From NCBI GenBank assembly GCA_016342285.1, contig JAEINQ010000010.1, positions 1-64,000 on the forward strand: a stretch of DNA of 64,000 nucleotides, read 5' to 3'. Shown piece by piece: positions 53,501 to 62,136 of this stretch; the stretch's first letter is position 1, and each line of letters starts with the position of its first letter. Origin of the DNA: Desulfobacterales bacterium. GTDB lineage: Bacteria > Desulfobacterota > Desulfobacteria > Desulfobacterales > JAEINQ01. The notes under the pieces were generated by a model. The model did no database searches and was not told the DNA's origin. It saw only the letters and a program-made list of their open reading frames with translations. Both the position numbers and the translations under genes were made by a program.

Positions 53501-56500
53501 TCATTTCCCGCCGCTGTCGCCCACGATGATAAAGGGGGCCCAGAATAGCGGGTGAGCGTAGCTGGCCACGGTCTTTCCCGTGTCATCGTCGCGGATGTCC
53601 GGCCCGTCCATGAGCGCCAGGATCGATTGGCGAAAGGCCGCGGATCGTGACAGGCCGGGATTCTTCTTCTGGATCTCGAAGAGACCGGTGGTGAGCTTTT
53701 TTGCCGAGGTGGTTTCCACTGGCCACATGCTGACCAGAAGCGCCCGGGTTCCCGCATAGAAAAAGGCCCGCCCCAGCCCTGAAACCGCCTCCTCGCCGGC
53801 ACCGTCGGCAGCGCCGGTGTTGCAGGCCGACAGAACAACCCAGTCGGCATCGAGCTTTAGCTGCATCACTTCGCTCATGGTGAGCAGGCCGTCGCCTGCC
53901 TGCCCGGTTACCGATGGGGCCGACAGTGCCAGGGCAGGCTGATCCAGGCCGTTCAGGTCGCCGGGAACCAGGGCATGAGAGGCAAAAACGATGACCCGCC
54001 GGTCCGAAAGGTCCGTAGACTTGACCGCCTCTTCGCTGGCCCGGCGTCCCAGGTAGACGTCCCGTGATGGATCGGCCCCCATGGCCCGGGCGATGCTTTC
54101 AATTTCGTCCGCTGTGTCGGGCAGCCGGTTGAGAAGCCCGATCTGGCTGGAGAGGATCGCTTCATTGTCCAGGGACCCCTTGTCGGTGACCCGCACACCG
54201 CGGATTTTTAGCCGACCGCCCCGGCTGGCCAGTTCCATGGGTTTCTTTCCGGCCTCGGAAAGCTGGCCGGGGTTGTAGATGGGGTCGCCGAATCCGGCAA
54301 AGGCGCGCCGGCCCGGGCGGCCGGCGGGGGCCTGTCGCTGGAGGGCGAAGGCCGATGCGGACGGAACCCGGGTAATGGCCTTCTTTCGAATCAGCCAGGG
54401 GACCTTCCGGTAGTTTTCAAACAACAGGCCGGCGCCGGAGGCCATGGGCGTCGGGTCGGTGGGCAGGATTCCCAGCGGAATTAGCCCCAGAGGGCCGGAA
54501 ACCGCCACGACGAGCTCTTCGGCCCCCATCCATCCCGCCGATACCGGTGCGAGCACCTTTCGATAGATGTCATAGGCCGCTTCCAGATCGAAGTCGGGAA
54601 TCTCGCCGAAGGACCCGGGCTTCGGGTCCAGGGCGCGGCGCAGTTTGTTCACCGTGCGCTGGAGCGATTCTCTGTCCAGGTCGGCGGCGGCGAAGGTGAC
54701 GGCGCCCTGTGGCGGGATGGCCCAGGTATAGGTTCGGCGTCTCGTGGTGGTGCAGGCCACCAGGGCCTCGTTCGGCCCCAACAGGCGCTGCAGGGTTTCG
54801 AAACCGAGGGGTTCGGGATCGACGAAATCGGCGTATTTGGGAAACCGGTTCCGGATTTCTTCATTCAGGGCGAACTGGGCCTTTTCCAGGCTGTCAATGG
54901 TGGCTTTGACCTCTTCCCTGGCGGCCGGGTCCTGCTGATCGGGTGGCGAGGCCAGGATGTCGGTCAGGGTTTCCTCAAGGGTCTTGACCTGGGCTACGGC
55001 ATCCTGCTCCCGGCGGACCAGATTGGCCAGATCGGGGTCGTTGACAGCGGCCCGGGCACCGCTGGCACCCAGGGCTTTTTGGACCGACCCGCTGCTCAGG
55101 GCCTCGGCCATTTTAAAGGCTTCCTCGGGCGGGTCGATGCCGTGACGGGAAGCCAGATCGGTCCCCTGAACCCGGTACAAAACGTCCAGGTAAGCCTCGA
55201 TAATGCGGGTCTGCCGAAGGCGGGCCACATAGTTTTCCGCGGCTTTGCGCTTCTTGATGAGGATGGGCACCGAAGCGGTGAAATCGGCCAAGGCGGCCTC
55301 CAGGTTCTGTTTCCGCGCCTGGGCCATGGCGCGCATCGCCCGTAGTTCAACGGCCCGATAGCTCTCTTCCCCCATTCCCTGGCTGACCACCGGATAAGCC
55401 CGCTCGATCATCTCCATGGCCGGACCCACCTCACCGGCCATGAGATGGGTGAAGATCACCCCGGGTCTGCGTTGGAAAAAGCTCGTGAACAGGAATTGGT
55501 TGGTCACCAGGCCGTCTCTGGCCCGATTGAACACGGCCAGGGCACGCCCGTATTTTTCCTGGGCCGCCAGGATCTCGCCCTGGTGGATCTTCATCCATGC
55601 CATTGGGAAGGCATCGTCGGAAAAGCCGGTCCTGCCCAGGATATCCACAGCCGCCCCATAGATCTTCTCCGCTTCCGCCAGCCGCCCCTGGGCCAGCAGG
55701 GCGGATCCCAGTCCCGATAGCGCATATCCGGTCGCGCTCGATTGCTGCCCCAGGGCCAGGGCCTCCCGAATGGACTGGCGCGCGACGACCTCGGCCTCCA
55801 CCGGCCGCCCCTGGACGACGAGATTCTCCGCCAGAAAGAGGTTGCCGATGGACGGCCCCATGGGGAATTCCTGCTTCATGGCGGTCCAGCCCCTTAAGGC
55901 CCTTCGTATGTGCGGTTCGGCCTCGGCGTGCTTCCCCTGGCCCATCAGATACCAGAATTCGATCTGGCCCAGATGGACATCTTTCCAAGGCCCCATCCGT
56001 TGTCGCTGCTCCATCAGGGCGACACCTCGGTTCCGGATCTTTTTGGCTGCGTCGAAATCCCCGAGCCTGGAATAGATTTTGACCAGTTGGGAATAGGCCA
56101 CGCCACGCGCCTGCTGGTGACTGATATGATTCAGAAACAGCGCCTCGGCCCGCTTTAAATTGCCCACCTGGGTCTCGGCCATGGCCAGTGCCTTTTCGAT
56201 GTCCGGGTCCCAGATCTTTGACCGCTTCGTCAGTGCATAGGCTTTTTGCAGATCCGGAAGGGCCTTGGCCACTTGCCCCAACCCGGAAAGGGCCATCCCC
56301 CGCCGTGTGTAGAACGTTATGGGCCTCTCGCCCGGATTCGGACCCGGCGAAGCGGCGTTTGCCCTGACCGCTTCCATGTCCGCCGTGTCGCTGGCCTCAA
56401 TGGTCTGGCTGAGAACGGAGAGGATATCATCCACGTGCCGCGGAGGCGGGGTGAAGGCCTTTTGGTTCATGGAGACGGCCACCTCCCGGGCCTCCTGAAC

Positions 56501-56632
56501 CGACATCTTTTGTTCCACGCAACCGGGGGAAAAGACCAGAATTAGGGCGAACATGGACAGGCCTTTCCAAAAGACGCCCCTTTGGGCGGCCGGCAAGTCT
56601 TTTCGACCATTTTGAGCGGGGTTTGCCGTCAT
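53501..56632 (-). CDS. TPR-CHAT protein (caspase-like peptidase domain), exported
   Basis: A 1043-residue protein: an N-terminal hydrophobic segment (about 22-37, GLSMFALILVFSPGC) with a lipobox-like Cys, then many TPR-like helices (about 90-520), a coiled region (about 540-600) and a C-terminal CHAT domain. CHAT proteins are caspase/separase-related cysteine peptidases; the dyad is visible as H886 in VFASHALVPGDLNG and C937 in VVLSACNTGAADGAG, followed by FFYAGTRALLVSMWPV. AAAGGAGGGAAAG before the ATG is a strong ribosome site. No gasdermin or other known CHAT partner is adjacent, so the substrate is unknown. Confidence 0.9.
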   Translation of the reverse strand: MTANPAQNGRKDLPAAQRGVFWKGLSMFALILVFSPGCVEQKMSVQEAREVAVSMNQKAFTPPPRHVDDILSVLSQTIEASDTADMEAVRANAASPGPNPGERPITFYTRRGMALSGLGQVAKALPDLQKAYALTKRSKIWDPDIEKALAMAETQVGNLKRAEALFLNHISHQQARGVAYSQLVKIYSRLGDFDAAKKIRNRGVALMEQRQRMGPWKDVHLGQIEFWYLMGQGKHAEAEPHIRRALRGWTAMKQEFPMGPSIGNLFLAENLVVQGRPVEAEVVARQSIREALALGQQSSATGYALSGLGSALLAQGRLAEAEKIYGAAVDILGRTGFSDDAFPMAWMKIHQGEILAAQEKYGRALAVFNRARDGLVTNQFLFTSFFQRRPGVIFTHLMAGEVGPAMEMIERAYPVVSQGMGEESYRAVELRAMRAMAQARKQNLEAALADFTASVPILIKKRKAAENYVARLRQTRIIEAYLDVLYRVQGTDLASRHGIDPPEEAFKMAEALSSGSVQKALGASGARAAVNDPDLANLVRREQDAVAQVKTLEETLTDILASPPDQQDPAAREEVKATIDSLEKAQFALNEEIRNRFPKYADFVDPEPLGFETLQRLLGPNEALVACTTTRRRTYTWAIPPQGAVTFAAADLDRESLQRTVNKLRRALDPKPGSFGEIPDFDLEAAYDIYRKVLAPVSAGWMGAEELVVAVSGPLGLIPLGILPTDPTPMASGAGLLFENYRKVPWLIRKKAITRVPSASAFALQRQAPAGRPGRRAFAGFGDPIYNPGQLSEAGKKPMELASRGGRLKIRGVRVTDKGSLDNEAILSSQIGLLNRLPDTADEIESIARAMGADPSRDVYLGRRASEEAVKSTDLSDRRVIVFASHALVPGDLNGLDQPALALSAPSVTGQAGDGLLTMSEVMQLKLDADWVVLSACNTGAADGAGEEAVSGLGRAFFYAGTRALLVSMWPVETTSAKKLTTGLFEIQKKNPGLSRSAAFRQSILALMDGPDIRDDDTGKTVASYAHPLFWAPFIIVGDSGGK

Positions 56633-56796
56633 CTTTCCCTCCTTTGGTCTAAAGCGTTGCCTAAATCATCGGGAAGCGGTGTCGCGAGGGCTCCAGAGGA
56701 AGCCACGTCGATTCAAGGATAGGGTAGTAGAAGGAGACTATCATCAACGTTGCGGCCGGTCAATTTGATGTCTTGTCATCGCCCCATGGCAAGGGC

Positions 56797-57705
56797 TTAA
56801 GCTGTTTCGCTGAACTCCCTGGCCCGTCGCACCAAAAGCCGGCAGCAGCCGCGGATGTTCTTTTCGCTGTAGAGGGTGAATTCGTCCCGGTAGAATTCCC
56901 GGAAAAGATCCGCGGCAATGTCCTCGTCGTCTCGACGGTCTGTCACAATCCGGTTCAGGAGGTCTGTTGTGGCCCGGCATGCCTGGTCCAGGGCCTTTGG
57001 GGCAAGGGGGCCTGTCAGGGGCCCCTGGTGGCCCGGGCCGACGATCTCCGGACGAAGGGAGGCAATTTTTTTCAGGGTCGTCAGGTAGTCGGCGTACCCG
57101 GTGAAAAATAGCGGTAAAAAGCATTGGCCGGGAAAGTGAAAACCGAGGCCGTCGGAAACAATGACCGCCCGGGCTTCCGGGCAGTGAACCAGAAGGCCTC
57201 CCGGGGAGTGGCCGCTGGCGGCCAGGCCGTGCAGCCGAATGCCCCCGAGATCGATGGTGGTTTCGCCGTCCACCTCAAGGATGTTGTCTGGAAAGGAGAA
57301 GCCGGTGATGGGCGGGCGGCCCGGAGCGATGCCGCGTTGGGTCAGGGCGCTGGCCATGAAGGCGTCCTCGCGGATCATGGTCGAAATCCCCTTGGGATGG
57401 GTGGCAAATTCTTTGGCGCCGGCGCCGGCCACGACCGTTGCACCCGGATACCTTTCCATCAGTCCGGCCAGACCGGTGATGTGGTCGCTATGGGGGTGGG
57501 TGATGACCAGATAATCCGGTTCGGTGCCCAAGGCATCAAGCTGTTCTATCACCCGGTCCACCACCGCTGAAATCCCCATTTCCACCAGGGCCGATCCTGA
57601 TTTGCCCCGGAACAGATAGAGGTTGAAATAGTAATTGCCGACCACCGTCAGGTTGTTGGTGAGTTGAATGGGAAAGGGCGTGTTCGGTCCGATCATTGCA
57701 GTCAA
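56797..57705 (-). CDS. MBL-fold metallo-hydrolase
   Basis: A 302-residue cytoplasmic metallo-beta-lactamase-fold hydrolase. The metal motif is THPHSDHITGL (HxHxDH, about 70-75), with a later His in GHSPGGLLV, Asp in VIVSDGLGF and His in VGPGHQGPL. The tail FTLYSEKNIRGCCRLLVRRA is a helical extension. The substrate class (thioester, lactone or other) cannot be told. The start is uncertain: TTG 57705 has GGAG eight bases upstream, while ATG 57696 has poorer spacing; three residues differ. Confidence 0.88.
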   Translation of the reverse strand: MTAMIGPNTPFPIQLTNNLTVVGNYYFNLYLFRGKSGSALVEMGISAVVDRVIEQLDALGTEPDYLVITHPHSDHITGLAGLMERYPGATVVAGAGAKEFATHPKGISTMIREDAFMASALTQRGIAPGRPPITGFSFPDNILEVDGETTIDLGGIRLHGLAASGHSPGGLLVHCPEARAVIVSDGLGFHFPGQCFLPLFFTGYADYLTTLKKIASLRPEIVGPGHQGPLTGPLAPKALDQACRATTDLLNRIVTDRRDDEDIAADLFREFYRDEFTLYSEKNIRGCCRLLVRRAREFSETA

Positions 57706-57793
57706 TAGCTTTTCTCCATTCGAATTGAAGCCAACGTCTTCACGGGGTTTGCCGATGTTTGTGGGAGGGGCATCCTGTAGCGATTAACGGCCC

Positions 57794-58963
57794 TTAAACA
57801 TCGACCACAGTCAACGCCAGAGGTGTGGCGGCCAGGGGCTCTCCGCCGTCTGCCGTCACCCGGATGGGGCACTCCAGGCGCATGCCGCCTACCCCGGGGA
57901 CGGTGATGGACAAAAAGCCAACCTCCACCACGTTTTCTTCAAAGACGATGTCCCGGACTTCATCGGCGTTGCCGATGGGTGGATACCATTCGTGACCCAG
58001 CACGCCCAGGCCGTGGCCGAAAAACGGTACGGCGTATTGTACATATCCGGTCCGGGTCAGGTTGTCGTTGACCGCCTGCCAGACCTGGCCCACGGTGTTG
58101 CCGGTTTTCAGCGATGCCACCAGGGTTTCAGCCGCCATAAGGTAGGCATCGGCAAGTTTTTGCTGGGCTGGGTTGGGTTTACCCAGGATGAAGTTGTGGG
58201 AAAGGTCGGACATGTAGGTCCGGAACAAAGGGTGAAAGTCCACGATGACGTTGTCACCGGCCTGAATGATCTTGGCCGTGGGCTGGGTGGTGCCGCACAT
58301 GGGGTAGGCGGTCCGGTAGCCCGAGGCGGCTTCGGTGGAGCCGGTGACGGCCCAGTGGTATTCGCTGCCCAGGCGTCGCAGTTCCATTTCCCCGATCCCC
58401 ACCGCTTCGGCCTCGGTCATGCCCACGCACAGGGCATCACGGACGGCGTCGATGGCGCTGTCGGCCATGGCCGTGGCCTGGCGCATGATCCTGATTTCGG
58501 CCGGGTCTTTCACGTAGGCGGCGCGGTCTACCACGGAAAGGGCGTTGACAAAGGTGGCCTCGGGCAGGGCGGCGCGGAGCAGGTCGTACTCCGTGGCAAA
58601 GAGAAACCCGGTGTTGCCCCGGGGCGAATGGCCCAACTCCACGCCGATGACGCCTTTGGCCAGACCCAGTTCCTTGATTTTGTGAACGACGAGGTCCAGC
58701 ATGTCCATGCCCGGAATCGGGGCATAGGCGGAGATGTCTTCCAGCCACGATTCGGCCCGGACCCGTTCATGGTCGATGAGGAAATTGACCAGCCCCGTAT
58801 AGCCATCCCGGGTGACCACCGCCGCGCCCCGCCATGGGGCAAAGGCGCCCGAGACAAAGGTGACGCTGACCATCCGCGTGCCGATGAACACGTCGATCCC
58901 CCGGGCGGCCATTTCGTTTCGGATCCGTTCGATCCGTTTGGGGTAGTTGATGGGACTGTTCAT
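57794..58963 (-). CDS. M24-family Xaa-Pro dipeptidase-like metallopeptidase
   Basis: A 389-residue member of the M24 (pita-bread) aminopeptidase P/prolidase family. An N-terminal creatinase-type domain (about 1-135) precedes the catalytic domain with metal ligands in VIVDFHPLFRTYMSDLSHN (two Asp), FGHGLGVLGHEW (His) and RLECPIRV (Glu). The usual Glu in a VxExG motif is represented by NVVEVGF. Proline-containing dipeptides or a creatinase-like substrate are possible. ATG 58963 follows AGGAGATCGCC; an upstream extension to 59116 is not homologous. Confidence 0.9.
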   Translation of the reverse strand: MNSPINYPKRIERIRNEMAARGIDVFIGTRMVSVTFVSGAFAPWRGAAVVTRDGYTGLVNFLIDHERVRAESWLEDISAYAPIPGMDMLDLVVHKIKELGLAKGVIGVELGHSPRGNTGFLFATEYDLLRAALPEATFVNALSVVDRAAYVKDPAEIRIMRQATAMADSAIDAVRDALCVGMTEAEAVGIGEMELRRLGSEYHWAVTGSTEAASGYRTAYPMCGTTQPTAKIIQAGDNVIVDFHPLFRTYMSDLSHNFILGKPNPAQQKLADAYLMAAETLVASLKTGNTVGQVWQAVNDNLTRTGYVQYAVPFFGHGLGVLGHEWYPPIGNADEVRDIVFEENVVEVGFLSITVPGVGGMRLECPIRVTADGGEPLAATPLALTVVDV

Positions 58964-59364
58964 GGCGATCTCCTGTTTTTGGTAGTGGTGGCAGGTCCTT
59001 ACCGGTAACGGGTGCAGCGGTCTGTTGGCCGAAAATGGAAAATACAGGGGATTGACGGATCGGTCAAGCAGCGGGTCGGGCAGGCGCACCGAACCGGCGT
59101 CGCAGGGCGACGACAATTGCCGAGTCCCATTTTTGTGAAATGATATCGATGGGTGAAAAACCGCGCTTCCAGGCCAGGAAAAGAGTCAAGATAATCAAAA
59201 GGTTAAAATTGTCTGCCCATAAGAAATCACTATCGGCAACAGATGAAAAGACAAAAAAGAGGCGTATCATCCGATCGGGCGATGTCCGAGGTCTGTTTCC
59301 ATGTTTGACATGGCCTGGAAAAAACGGCATTTAGGTTTTTGCCGTCAAACATCCGGAGGGTTAC
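58964..59364 (+). other. spacer before the DUF3786 gene
   Basis: A 401-base divergent spacer without a convincing gene. A possible promoter for the DUF3786 gene is TTGACA at 59305-59310 with CATTTA at 59328-59333 (17-base spacer), and a small stem ACGGCA/TGCCGT lies between it and the ATG. Frames at 59064-59330 (minus) and 59140-59334 (plus) lack ribosome sites and are not called. Confidence 0.35.
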
Positions 59365-60198
59365 ATGACAACACTGAAAAACCCCATGGAAATTTTTAAG
59401 CTTCTGCCCCGAACCGACTGCCGGGACTGCGGAGCCGCCACCTGCCTGGCCTTTTCCGTCCTGGTCTTCAAGGGGGAGAAGCGCCTGGCCGATTGCCCCC
59501 ACCTGGATTCCGCCCTGGCCCAAAACGCCCATGTGACCGGCCTCAAGGCGGCCAATGCGGATGAGACTCTGGCTGCTGGCATTGCCGCCCTGAAAAAAAA
59601 GGTTCCCGCCCTCGACTTTGCCCAAGCCGCTCCGCGCCTGGGCGCCACCGTGGCCGGCGACCGGCTGGCGATTCGGTGCCTGGGGAAAAATTTCCAGATC
59701 GATTCCCAGGGCAACATTCACACCGACATCCATGTGAACAACTGGCTGCTGATGCCGCTGCTGGACTATGTCCTCAATGCCAAGGGGGCTGAGCCGGCCG
59801 GGCAATGGGTCCCCTTCGTGGAGCTGGCCGGGGGGCGGGAGCTCAACCCGCTTTTTATGCAGCGATGCGAGATCCCCATCAAAGAGGTGGCGGACCGGGA
59901 TTCCGATCTTTTTTTCGACCTTCTGGGGCTTTTCAGTGGCAGGGAGCTGACCGACGGTTTCCATGCCGATCGCTCCGTGGTGCTGTATCCACTGCCCAAG
60001 GTTCCCATGGTGGTGGCCTATTCTTTTGCCGAAGAGGGCTTCGAATCGACCCTGAGGCTTCTTTTTGACCGGCAGGTGGAAGAAAACCTTCATGCCGAAT
60101 CGCTGCGGACCCTTGCCACCGGCGTGGCCCGTATGATCCGGCGCCTGGTGCGACGGCACGGTTTTCCCGAATCATTCATGAAGCATGTGAACCGATAG
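59365..60198 (+). CDS. Fe-S motif plus DUF3786 protein
   Basis: A 277-residue cytoplasmic protein. The N-terminus PRTDCRDCGAATCLAFSVLV with a later ADCPH reproduces the four-cysteine [4Fe-4S] motif of corrinoid iron-sulfur proteins (about residues 19-44). The remainder matches DUF3786, a domain of anaerobes often joined to that motif. This suggests a redox or corrinoid-related role, but no methyltransferase gene is adjacent. GGAGGG stands before ATG 59365. Confidence 0.85.
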   Translation: MTTLKNPMEIFKLLPRTDCRDCGAATCLAFSVLVFKGEKRLADCPHLDSALAQNAHVTGLKAANADETLAAGIAALKKKVPALDFAQAAPRLGATVAGDRLAIRCLGKNFQIDSQGNIHTDIHVNNWLLMPLLDYVLNAKGAEPAGQWVPFVELAGGRELNPLFMQRCEIPIKEVADRDSDLFFDLLGLFSGRELTDGFHADRSVVLYPLPKVPMVVAYSFAEEGFESTLRLLFDRQVEENLHAESLRTLATGVARMIRRLVRRHGFPESFMKHVNR

Positions 60199-60322
60199 AG
60201 GTGCTCTCTTAGACTTTGGGCCGGCACCGTGGGCGCCGGTGATGCCCGTTCTTTGTTAAGCAGGTTTTTTGTGTTCCGTGTTTTGTGTTTGACGGACCAC
60301 CGAGCACGGGTTATCGGCTTTT

Positions 60323-60364
60323 CCAGCATCCAGCATCCAGCATCCAGCATCCAGCATCCAGCAT
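60323..60364. repeat. (CCAGCAT)6 tandem repeat
   Basis: Six perfect head-to-tail copies of a 7-base unit, ending five bases before the leftward thioesterase stop codon (60370). There are no spacers between units, so it is a short tandem repeat and not a CRISPR. Confidence 0.9.
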
Positions 60365-60369
60365 CGCCA

Positions 60370-61161
60370 TCAACCCTTCTTGAACTGGGCGATCTGCCGC
60401 GAGATGGCCACCAGTCCGCCCTCTTCGTCCCAGATCTCTCCGTCTTCCTCGACCAGTCCGTGATTGATGAACCGGGTGCGGAAGACACATTTAAGCCACG
60501 GCGTGGCCGGAAGGTTCCGGATGTTGACTGAAAACTCCAGGGTCGGTACCCAGGCCGTTAGCCCCTGGCTGGCCAGCACTGCCGGGGGAAAGGCGTCGGC
60601 CATGAGAAACAGGGCCTCGGGGTCGGCGGGGCGCCGGTCCTTGAACCGGGCCCAGCCCTTTTGTTCCGACCGTTCCGACAGCTCGCCGCCTGTCATCCAC
60701 CCGGCGCATGCCGGATCCAGGCGCAGGTCCAAGTGGCGGTATACCGTGTATCCGGGAAGCTCGGGGATGGCAGTGCAGGCGTCCACCGGTAACATCTCGG
60801 GCGGTCTCTTTTCGTAACGGGTTACGGCGGCGGTTCCGTTGCCGTTGGAAAAGGTGCCGATGGCGCTGATTTTCTCCTTTTCCTGCTGGAACAGCGAGGC
60901 CCTGAACCGGCTGAACTGGGACGATTCTGCCAGTTTTTCCACGACGACCCGGGCCGGGTCGGGAGTGCACCGGGAAAGATAGTTGGCCGTGAGGATCGGC
61001 GTGGCGTGCTTTTCCGTGAGTTGCCCCATGGCCCGGGCCAGAACGGCCATGAGGTATCCGCCGTTGGGGGTGCCGTTGATGGACCAGTTATCGCTGGTGG
61101 TTCCTTCGAAGACCATCGTCGCGGTCTGCTCAAAGGTGATGTCTTGATCAAACAGGTGCAT
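60370..61161 (-). CDS. thioesterase-family (TesB-like double hotdog) protein
   Basis: A 263-residue acyl-CoA thioesterase-like protein with two hotdog halves. The N-terminal half has NWSINGTPNGGYLMAVLARA (about 29-48), typical of the 4HBT_3/TesB-like group, and the C-terminal half TLEFSVNIRNLPA and ISRQIAQFKKG. Substrate acyl chain unknown. ATG 61161 is preferred, with AGGA seven bases upstream; the longer frame reaches into repeat sequence. It stands alone, and the 3' end is followed by the (CCAGCAT)6 repeat. Confidence 0.85.
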   Translation of the reverse strand: MHLFDQDITFEQTATMVFEGTTSDNWSINGTPNGGYLMAVLARAMGQLTEKHATPILTANYLSRCTPDPARVVVEKLAESSQFSRFRASLFQQEKEKISAIGTFSNGNGTAAVTRYEKRPPEMLPVDACTAIPELPGYTVYRHLDLRLDPACAGWMTGGELSERSEQKGWARFKDRRPADPEALFLMADAFPPAVLASQGLTAWVPTLEFSVNIRNLPATPWLKCVFRTRFINHGLVEEDGEIWDEEGGLVAISRQIAQFKKG

Positions 61162-61220
61162 TGGATTTCCTATAAAGCGGTTCCAGGCCGCGAACGGCCA
61201 TATATCGGAAAGGAACGGTT

Positions 61221-61287
61221 CGTCATTCCCGCGCAAGCGGGAATCCAGTGATTTAAAAGAGAGTCTGGATGCCTGCCTGCGCAGGCA
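61221..61287. repeat. REP-type palindromes
   Basis: CGTCATTCCCGCGCAAGCGG and GAATCCAG form a stem (TTCCCGC/GCGGGAA), and after TCTGGATGCC the palindrome TGCCTGCGCAGGCA follows at about 61274-61287. This is a short-repeat pattern of a type common in proteobacterial spacers. Confidence 0.6.
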
Positions 61288-61312
61288 AGACGCTATGTGG
61301 AAATTTTCAGTT

Positions 61313-61361
61313 TTGAATTCATCTGGTTATCTTGCTTCATCGGAAGTTGGTTCCTTAGAAG
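61313..61361 (+). repeat. 50-bp direct repeat, copy E1
   Basis: Shares CGGAAGTTGGTTCCTTA exactly, and TGGTTATC and ATTCA nearby, with 62074-62123 in the same orientation; about four fifths of positions agree. The two copies flank the DUF3795 gene. Confidence 0.6.
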
Positions 61362-61382
61362 CAGTTTCAGGCCGTGACCCAT

Positions 61383-61829
61383 TCAGATGTACCGGCAAAG
61401 GTCCTTGGTCTCTTCAAAATAGGCTTCCACCCCGATCTCTTTCATCCGCCGGTTCATGCTGATCCAGCGTGCTTTCAGGTGGGGATCGAAATTGCTATTT
61501 TCGCAGGGAAAGTCTTCGCACTGAAAGCAGAAGTCGACCCCTTTTTCCCGGTAGCAGTCCACCACCCCGCAGTTGGGATACTTGCAGGTCCCCTCCCGGC
61601 ACCCCTTGCAGTCCGGTTCGGCCAGGTGATCGAGCATCCGCTTGAACGGCGGATAGTCCTTGAAGGCCGGCAGGAATTTTGAAAACCGATCGGCATAGAC
61701 GTCGAAATTACCCAGCAGCGATTTGAGTTCCCGACTGTGGTTGGCGATGTCGCCCCGGGTGCAGGCAAAGCATTTGCTGCAGTTGAGTCCGCAGGGGGCC
61801 AGGTGATCAAGGATTTCTTTGTATTTCAT
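61383..61829 (-). CDS. DUF3795 cysteine-rich protein
   Basis: A 148-residue cytoplasmic protein of the DUF3795 family, common in anaerobes and of unknown function. The cysteines are APCGLNCSKCFACTRG (about 12-27), CKGCREGTCKYPNCGVVDCY (about 81-100) and FCFQCEDFPCEN, enough for one or two metal or Fe-S sites. The frame extends to 62150 but the family begins at ATG 61829 (MKYKEIL). It is flanked by 50-base direct repeats E1 and E2. Confidence 0.85.
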   Translation of the reverse strand: MKYKEILDHLAPCGLNCSKCFACTRGDIANHSRELKSLLGNFDVYADRFSKFLPAFKDYPPFKRMLDHLAEPDCKGCREGTCKYPNCGVVDCYREKGVDFCFQCEDFPCENSNFDPHLKARWISMNRRMKEIGVEAYFEETKDLCRYI

Positions 61830-62073
61830 CGTATGCGCGCCTTTCCATGGTGAAAGGATCGGTAACGGTGGCGGTCCCAAGGGCTGCCGTTGCTGGAAAA
61901 ACCCCTTGGAACGCATCGGATGGGCACCATACCGCCCGGTCTTGGATTTGTCCAGATCCTGCCTCGTTGAAAAACCCATGAAGCATGCGGGCTGGCGGCG
62001 CATTTCGGACGTTCTTTGTAATATGGCGTTGACTTTGTTATCATGACCCCAGTTGGCTAAATATTTTTCCGGA

Positions 62074-62123
62074 TTGAAATTCAAATGGTTATCGTACGTT
62101 ATCGGAAGTTGGTTCCTTAAAAG
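62074..62123 (+). repeat. 50-bp direct repeat, copy E2
   Basis: Second copy of the segment at 61313-61361, ending 13 bases before the PfkB kinase ATG (62137). It may contain part of that gene's leader. Confidence 0.6.
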
Positions 62124-62136
62124 ATAGAGAGTTGCG

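Noticed and set aside
57992-59008. 338-codon plus-strand frame opposite the M24 peptidase
   Set aside because: Antisense shadow: His/Gly-rich translation without motifs.
59064-59334. Small open frames on both strands in the spacer before the DUF3786 gene
   Set aside because: Neither has a ribosome site, and a candidate promoter for the DUF3786 gene lies inside them.
60323-60364. Possible CRISPR
   Set aside because: Units are 7 bases, head to tail, with no spacers; no cas genes are present.
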